Positions 59,229 to 64,000 of a DNA stretch of 64,000 bases are shown here, piece by piece. This DNA comes from Arthrobacter sp. ok362. GTDB taxonomy: Bacteria; Actinomycetota; Actinomycetes; Actinomycetales; Micrococcaceae. The position numbers were made by a program, and so were the translations under genes. How positions within the stretch are numbered: position 1 is the first letter of the stretch; each line of letters begins with the position of its first letter. The notes under the pieces are model-generated. The model did not search any database, had not been told where the DNA came from, and was given only the letters and a program-made list of their open reading frames with translations. Location: positions 300,822 to 364,821 of the forward strand of contig NZ_FNGC01000001.1 of assembly GCF_900102785.1 (NCBI RefSeq), written 5' to 3'.

Positions 59229-59298
59229 GAGTGCTCCGGAGTCAGTGCTCCGGAGTCAGCGCCCCGGCGTCAGTGCCCCGGAGTCAGTGCTCCGGAGT
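59229..59298. repeat. Five tandem 14-bp repeats at the 3' end of the TetR gene
   Basis: The unit CAGTGCTCCGGAGT occurs five times in a row; copies three and four have C for T at one or two positions. The TetR stop codon (59284-59286) lies inside the array. CTCCGGAG is itself palindromic. Confidence 0.8.
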
Positions 59299-59961
59299 CA
59301 GTGGCAGGGTGGGCGGTGCCATGAGCGCGGCCAGTGCCATGCTTTCCAGCAGCGGCCTGGCGCGGCGGACGCCGATCCGGCGTCCGTGGCTGCGCACCGA
59401 GTGCGGGGTCGAGTTGATCAGGCCGAAGGTGGCATGCGCCCGCATCCGCAGTTCCGCGGCCTCCGTGCCCTCGTGCAGCCCGGCCAGCACGTCCACCCAG
59501 AGCTCAACGTAGTTGCGCTGGAGCGTGCGGACCTCGGCCTGGTCCTCGCCGGCCAGGTTGCTGAAGTCCTGGTCCTGGACCCGGATGACGTCCGGATTAC
59601 TCAGGGCAAAGTCGACGTGAAAGGCCACGAGGCCGCCCAGCGCCGCCAGGTCGCCGTCGGAATCGGCCACCACCTTGCGGCCGCCCTCGAGCAGGTCCTT
59701 GCTGACACTGAGCAGCAGGGCGCCGAGCACGGCTTGCTTACCGGCGAAGTGGCGGTAGACCGCCGGCCCGCTGACACCGGCCGCGGCCCCCAGATCCTCC
59801 AGGGAAACGCGGTTGAAGCCCTCGAGGGCGAAGAGCGCAGCGGCGGCGGACAAGAGGGCCTGCCGCCTGTTCGCCTTGGCCTGGCTGCGCTGTGTAGAGG
59901 GAGCCGAGGTGGAGGCCGCCTGGGCTGACGGAAGCTGGGCGGTCTGGCTGGGCTCGGTCAC
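59284..59961 (-). CDS. TetR family regulator (BkaR/LiuR-like role)
   Basis: A 225-aa protein. The N-terminal helix-turn-helix is RRQALLSAAAALFALEGFNRVSLEDLGAAAGVSGPAVYRHFAGKQAVLGALL. Before it is a Ser/Thr/Ala/Gln-rich tail of ~27 residues. The all-helical ligand domain ends at TPEH. The GTG at 59961 has GAGGGG upstream. It is divergent from the methylcrotonyl-CoA carboxylase genes; in Mycobacterium tuberculosis a TetR regulator (BkaR, Rv2506) adjoins the equivalent bkd-accA1-accD1 genes. Operator copies lie at 60005-60054. An acyl-CoA of leucine breakdown is the likely ligand. Confidence 0.85.
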   Translation of the reverse strand: MTEPSQTAQLPSAQAASTSAPSTQRSQAKANRRQALLSAAAALFALEGFNRVSLEDLGAAAGVSGPAVYRHFAGKQAVLGALLLSVSKDLLEGGRKVVADSDGDLAALGGLVAFHVDFALSNPDVIRVQDQDFSNLAGEDQAEVRTLQRNYVELWVDVLAGLHEGTEAAELRMRAHATFGLINSTPHSVRSHGRRIGVRRARPLLESMALAALMAPPTLPLTPEH

Positions 59962-60004
59962 CGGCGCATCCCCTCATTGCAGATGGTCCCTGTGTTGGAC
60001 ATCA

Positions 60005-60054
60005 CAGTTAATAGAGACTAACCTAAATCTCAGTTATGCGGTACTAACCGAAAT
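60005..60054. promoter_or_regulatory. Tandem TetR operators between the regulator and the carboxylase
   Basis: CAGTTA-N6-ACTAACCNAAAT occurs at 60005-60028 and again at 60031-60054, 26 bp apart. Each contains the inverted half-sites GTTA-N8-TAAC. They lie in the divergent promoter of the TetR and carboxylase genes. Confidence 0.65.
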
Positions 60055-60111
60055 AGCCGGGCGGGCAGGAGTCGCCGGTCCGGCACGCAGGTCAGGGAAC
60101 GGAAGCAGTCA

Positions 60112-61719
60112 ATGGAGACAATCGCCAGCCGGGTGGATGCGACGAGCACAGCCTATGCCGCGAACCGGGAGGCCCAGCTGGGGCTGGCCGCCGAGCTGAG
60201 GGACCGGCTCGCCGCCGCGGCACTGGGCGGACCGGCAAAGTCCCGGGAACGCCACGTGGCCCGCGGCAAGCTCCTGCCGCGCGAGCGCATCGACCGGCTG
60301 CTCGATGACGGCAGCCCCTTCCTGGAGATCGCCCCGCTGGCGGCGGACGGCATGTACGACGGCGACTCGCCCGGTGCCGGCGTCATTGCCGGGATCGGCC
60401 TGGTGCACGGCCGGCAGGTGCTGGTCATTTCCAACGACGCCACGGTCAAGGGCGGCACCTACTATCCGATGACGGTGAAGAAGCATCTGCGCGCGCAGGA
60501 AATTGCCCTGGAAAACCGGCTGCCCTGCATCTACCTCGTGGACTCCGGCGGCGCCTTCCTGCCCAAACAGGACGAGGTCTTTCCGGACAAGGAACACTTC
60601 GGCCGGATCTTCTTCAACCAGGCGAAGATGTCCGCGGCGAAGATCCCGCAGATTGCCTCCGTCATGGGCTCCTGCACCGCCGGCGGCGCCTATGTCCCCG
60701 CGATGAGCGATGAGACCGTGATTGTCCGCAACCAGGGCACTATCTTCCTGGGCGGGCCGCCGCTGGTGAAGGCCGCGATCGGCGAGATCGTCACGGCAGA
60801 GGAGCTCGGCGGCGGCGACGTGCACTCGAAGATCTCCGGGGTCACGGACCACCTGGCCGAGAACGATGAGCATGCCCTCCAGATCGTCCGGGACATCGTG
60901 GCCACGCTGCCGCGGGCCGCCGCCCCCGTCTGGGACGTGGACACCGTGGCCGAGCCCGTTGCCGACCCGGATGAGCTCTACGGCGCGGTTCCCACGGACG
61001 TCAACGCCCAGTACGACGTGCGTGAGGTCATCGCCCGGCTGGTGGACGGCAGCCGGTTCCACGAGTTCAAGAAGAACTACGGCACCACCCTGGTGACGGG
61101 CTTCGCGAAGCTGCACGGCCACCCGGTGGGCATCGTGGCCAACAACGGCGTGCTGTTCAGCGAGTCCTCGCTTAAGGGGGCGCACTTCATCGAACTGTGC
61201 GATCAGCGCGGCATCCCGCTGATCTTCCTGCAGAACCTTTCCGGCTTCATGGTCGGCAAGGACTACGAGCAGGGCGGTATCGCCAAGAACGGCGCCAAGA
61301 TGGTCACGGCCGTCGCGACCGCCCGGGTCCCCAAGCTCACGGTGGTGATCGGCGGATCCTTCGGCGCCGGCAACTACTCGATGTGCGGGCGGGCCTACTC
61401 GCCGCGCTTCTTGTGGATGTGGCCGGCGTCGCGGATTTCCGTGATGGGCGGCAACCAGGCCTCCAGCGTGCTGGCCACCGTGAAACGGGACCAGTACGAG
61501 GCCCGCGGCGAGGAATGGTCTGCGGCGGACGAGGAAGCGTTCAAAGCCCCGATCAAGGCCCAGTACGAGGACCAGGGCAGCCCCTACTACTCCACCGCCC
61601 GCCTATGGGATGACGGCGTGATCGACCCCGCGGACACCCGCACTGTCCTGGGACTGGCGCTCGACGTCGTCTCCCGCACCCCGCTGCCGGAGACCTCCTT
61701 CGGCCTGTTCCGGATGTGA
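60112..61719 (+). CDS. accD1: Methylcrotonyl-CoA carboxylase, carboxyltransferase (beta) subunit
   Basis: 535 aa with the crotonase-like carboxyltransferase halves. [123 protein letters not shown] is diagnostic of MCC beta rather than propionyl- or acetyl-CoA carboxylases. It moves CO2 from biotin to 3-methylcrotonyl-CoA in leucine degradation. GGAAG site before the ATG. The alpha gene begins 7 bp after its stop. Confidence 0.92.
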   Translation: METIASRVDATSTAYAANREAQLGLAAELRDRLAAAALGGPAKSRERHVARGKLLPRERIDRLLDDGSPFLEIAPLAADGMYDGDSPGAGVIAGIGLVHGRQVLVISNDATVKGGTYYPMTVKKHLRAQEIALENRLPCIYLVDSGGAFLPKQDEVFPDKEHFGRIFFNQAKMSAAKIPQIASVMGSCTAGGAYVPAMSDETVIVRNQGTIFLGGPPLVKAAIGEIVTAEELGGGDVHSKISGVTDHLAENDEHALQIVRDIVATLPRAAAPVWDVDTVAEPVADPDELYGAVPTDVNAQYDVREVIARLVDGSRFHEFKKNYGTTLVTGFAKLHGHPVGIVANNGVLFSESSLKGAHFIELCDQRGIPLIFLQNLSGFMVGKDYEQGGIAKNGAKMVTAVATARVPKLTVVIGGSFGAGNYSMCGRAYSPRFLWMWPASRISVMGGNQASSVLATVKRDQYEARGEEWSAADEEAFKAPIKAQYEDQGSPYYSTARLWDDGVIDPADTRTVLGLALDVVSRTPLPETSFGLFRM

Positions 61720-61726
61720 GCCAGCT

Positions 61727-63916
61727 GTGACTATTTCTTTGTCGTCTGCACCTTCGACACACCAGAAGCCTTTGTTCGGCACCGTGCTGGTCGCCAACCG
61801 CGGTGAGATCGCCTGCCGCGTCATCCGGACCCTGCGCGACTTGGGGATCCGTTCGGTCGCCGTGTATTCCGACGCCGACGCCGGGGCCCGGCACGTGCGG
61901 GAAGCCGACGTCGCGGTCCGGATCGGCCCGGCCGCCGCCACCGAGAGCTACCTGAAGATCGAGGCCATCCTGAAGGCCTGCCGCGACACCGGCGCCGAGG
62001 CCGTGCACCCGGGCTACGGCTTCCTGAGCGAGAACGTCGACTTCGCCCGTGCCTTGGCGGACACCGGGATCACGTTCATCGGCCCCGGCGTCGAATCCCT
62101 GAACGTCATGGGTGACAAGATCCGCTCCAAAAACCACGTCGCCGGCTACGGCGTGCCGGTGGTCCCGGGCGTCGCCGAACCGGGCATGACGGACGCGCAG
62201 CTCATCGAGGCCGCGGCCGGCGTCGGCTTCCCGCTGCTGATCAAGCCCTCCGCCGGCGGCGGCGGAAAGGGCATGCACATCGTGGAACGGCCCGATGACC
62301 TCGAGGCCACCCTGGCTACCGCCCGCAGGGTCGCCGCGAGTGCCTTCGGCGACGACACCCTGTTCCTGGAACGGCTCGTGTTCACGCCGCGGCACATCGA
62401 GGTCCAGGTCCTCGCCGACAACCACGGCAACGTCATCCATCTGGGGGAGCGCGAGTGCTCGTTGCAGCGCCGCCACCAGAAGGTCATCGAGGAGGCGCCG
62501 TCCCCGCTGCTGGAATCCCTGCCCGACGGCGCGCAAATCCGGGCCCGTCTTGGCGAGGCCGCCTGCAACGCCGCGCGCAGCGTCAACTACTCCGGCGCCG
62601 GCACCGTGGAATTCCTGGTCTCGGACAACGCCCCGGACGAGTTCTTCTTCATGGAGATGAACACGCGGCTGCAGGTTGAGCACCCCGTCACCGAGATGGT
62701 CACCGGAATCGACCTCGTCGAATGGCAGGTGCGAATCGCCGCCGGCGAGGTGCTTACCGTCCAGCAGGACGACGTCGTCCTTAGCGGCCACTCGGTGGAA
62801 GCGCGGGTGTACGCGGAAGTTCCGCAGAAGAACTTCCTGCCCTCCACGGGCAGGGTCCTGCTGCTGGACGAACTGCCCGCTGACGCAGATGGCAAAGTCC
62901 GGGTCGATTCGGCCCTGCTGGAGGACCTGGAGATCTCCTCCAGCTACGACCCCATGATCTCCAAGGTCATCGCGTGGGGCGGGGACCGCACCCAGGCCCT
63001 CGACACCCTGGACCGGGCGCTCGCCGGCTATACGGCACTGGGCATCCACACCAACGTTGAGTACCTGCGGCTGCTGATCAACGACGCCGACGTCCGGGCC
63101 GGGCGCCTCGACACCGGCCTCATCGAACGCAAGATGCCGGAGTTCTCCTTCCGCCACCCGGGCGACTTCGAGGTCGCTGCCGCTGCCGTGTACGCCGCTG
63201 CCACGCAGGAGCATGATGCGCGGGCCGCAGGGAAAGGCCCGTGGGACCTCGGCGACGGGTGGCGGCTTGGTGCGCGCGCTCCACGGCGGATCAGCCTCGG
63301 CACGCCCGACGGCGGTGTCGCCACGGTTGAGGTGTCCGGCGCCGTGGTTGCGGGCACAGCGGCAGTGACCATCGACGGCGGGCCCCAGCGCACTGCATCA
63401 CTGCGCTTCCCCACACGCAACCACGCGGAGTTGACCCTCGGCGGCGAAGCCCGGGTGTACTCGCTCGTGGCTCTGTCCCAGGGACCCGTCAGCCCAGGCC
63501 GGGACAATTCGGTGCCAACGGAAGTATTCCTCGGCAACGAGGGCTGGTCCTGCCGCCTTGAGGTGCTCACCCGGGAGGCCCGGCTCGCCCGGGTGCTGGC
63601 GGCGATCGAACGCGAGGAAGGCGCCGCTGACCCGGCGGTGCGCTCGCCGATGCCCGGCACCGTAGTGTCCGTGCCCGTCACCAACGGCGACACCGTGGAG
63701 GCCGGCCAGGTCCTGCTCTCTGTGGAGGCGATGAAGATGGAGCACCAACTCGTGGCGCCACTGGCCGGGACCGTCCACATCAGCGTCGGGCCCGGCGACC
63801 TCGTCAAGGCAGACCAGGTGCTGGCGACGATCCACCCCGCTGTCCACGCGCCGGGGCCGTCCACGGCCGAGGACACGATCGAGGAAGCCGTCATCGCGAT
63901 GGGCGCGGCCGAATGA
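61727..63916 (+). CDS. accA1: Methylcrotonyl-CoA carboxylase, biotin carboxylase (alpha) subunit
   Basis: 729 aa. Biotin carboxylase domain from [33 protein letters not shown], with the ATP-grasp loop [14 protein letters not shown] and the [25 protein letters not shown] motif. A central linker (~460-640) follows, and a C-terminal biotinyl domain with Lys670 in [12 protein letters not shown] start at 61727. Together with the beta subunit it makes a complete carboxylase. The next gene downstream lies beyond the window; in this locus type an isovaleryl-CoA dehydrogenase is usual. Confidence 0.93.
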   Translation: MTISLSSAPSTHQKPLFGTVLVANRGEIACRVIRTLRDLGIRSVAVYSDADAGARHVREADVAVRIGPAAATESYLKIEAILKACRDTGAEAVHPGYGFLSENVDFARALADTGITFIGPGVESLNVMGDKIRSKNHVAGYGVPVVPGVAEPGMTDAQLIEAAAGVGFPLLIKPSAGGGGKGMHIVERPDDLEATLATARRVAASAFGDDTLFLERLVFTPRHIEVQVLADNHGNVIHLGERECSLQRRHQKVIEEAPSPLLESLPDGAQIRARLGEAACNAARSVNYSGAGTVEFLVSDNAPDEFFFMEMNTRLQVEHPVTEMVTGIDLVEWQVRIAAGEVLTVQQDDVVLSGHSVEARVYAEVPQKNFLPSTGRVLLLDELPADADGKVRVDSALLEDLEISSSYDPMISKVIAWGGDRTQALDTLDRALAGYTALGIHTNVEYLRLLINDADVRAGRLDTGLIERKMPEFSFRHPGDFEVAAAAVYAAATQEHDARAAGKGPWDLGDGWRLGARAPRRISLGTPDGGVATVEVSGAVVAGTAAVTIDGGPQRTASLRFPTRNHAELTLGGEARVYSLVALSQGPVSPGRDNSVPTEVFLGNEGWSCRLEVLTREARLARVLAAIEREEGAADPAVRSPMPGTVVSVPVTNGDTVEAGQVLLSVEAMKMEHQLVAPLAGTVHISVGPGDLVKADQVLATIHPAVHAPGPSTAEDTIEEAVIAMGAAE

Positions 63917-63928
63917 CCGCACCCTAGA

Positions 63929-63976
63929 AACCCAGCTTTCTTGAACCCAGCTTTCTTGAATACAGCTTTTTATGCA
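63929..63976. repeat. Short tandem repeats at the window end
   Basis: AACCCAGCTTTCTTG is present twice in a row and followed by a decayed third copy (AATACAGCTTTTTAT). It directly follows the carboxylase alpha gene. No gene seen in 63917-64000. Confidence 0.7.
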
Positions 63977-64000
63977 CAGCGCAGCCAACGCACCTTTCAA

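Noticed and set aside
61553..63214. 553-aa ORF antisense to the carboxylase alpha gene
   Set aside because: Shadow frame opposite a well-conserved gene.
63929..63958. Resemblance of ACCCAGCTTTCTTG to the lambda-derived attB2 cloning site
   Set aside because: Only 14 bases agree, the rest of the site is missing, and the sequence is a decaying tandem repeat in native context; chance similarity.

Overview
The window is high-GC actinobacterial DNA, most like the Micrococcaceae (Arthrobacter/Pseudarthrobacter group). This rests on two SAM-IV class riboswitch leaders, a DUF4193 zinc-ribbon gene, frequent GTG starts and possible leaderless genes, the rpsB-tsf-pyrH-frr-cdsA cluster, and a branched-chain keto-acid/acyl-CoA carboxylase locus laid out as in mycobacteria. 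It is mostly ordinary chromosomal sequence: I see no integrase, IS element, phage structural gene or CRISPR array. All family names are read from motifs; no search was run.

Layout. 1-4 kb: end of a FAD amine/amino-acid oxidase, hutI, a histidine phosphatase, a CPBP membrane protease and a VOC protein. 4-7 kb: metY and metX, each behind its own SAM-IV riboswitch. 7-12.9 kb: an MHS-type MFS transporter, then a LysR regulator divergent from mmsB-mmsA (valine catabolism), and a cysteine hydrolase. 12.9-18.9 kb: a SHOCT-like membrane protein, an SGNH hydrolase divergent from a carboxylesterase, an S4 protein, a DMT transporter, glyS and a GNAT protein. 18.9-23 kb: a minus-strand operon (alpha/beta hydrolase, DUF1295, PlsC-like acyltransferase) ending in an AtoE-type permease that lacks its usual N-terminus. 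23-29.2 kb: a berberine-bridge-enzyme remnant, a YibE/F protein, dusB, dgt and dnaG.

29.2-36.1 kb: two identical tRNA-Asn genes in tandem, a 600-bp non-coding array of phased palindromes (30131-30700), a Bcr/CflA-type MFS pump, a holin-X protein, a CDP-alcohol phosphatidyltransferase, a DMT-like protein, a glycosyltransferase and a CAT-anticodon tRNA. 36.3-43.9 kb: an acyl-CoA dehydrogenase, an M23 peptidase, rpsB, tsf, pyrH, frr, cdsA and a protein with four DivIVA-like motifs. 43.9-53.8 kb: two acetate-type Na+/solute symporters, each with a small DUF485-like partner. A LytS-type kinase and a LytTR response regulator lie between them but are separated by about 3.8 kb. That gap holds a CmtR-like metal sensor, a CDF cation exporter, a thioredoxin-like protein and orphan genes.

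53.9-64 kb: a proline-rich membrane protein, then an Lrp regulator divergent from the three-gene branched-chain 2-oxoacid dehydrogenase operon, and a TetR regulator divergent from methylcrotonyl-CoA carboxylase beta and alpha. Together these form a leucine/BCAA degradation locus. The strongest unexplained signals are the phased palindrome array, a GTTAC-N6-GTAAC operator shared by two lipid-type promoters, and paired operator repeats at the Lrp and TetR divergent promoters.
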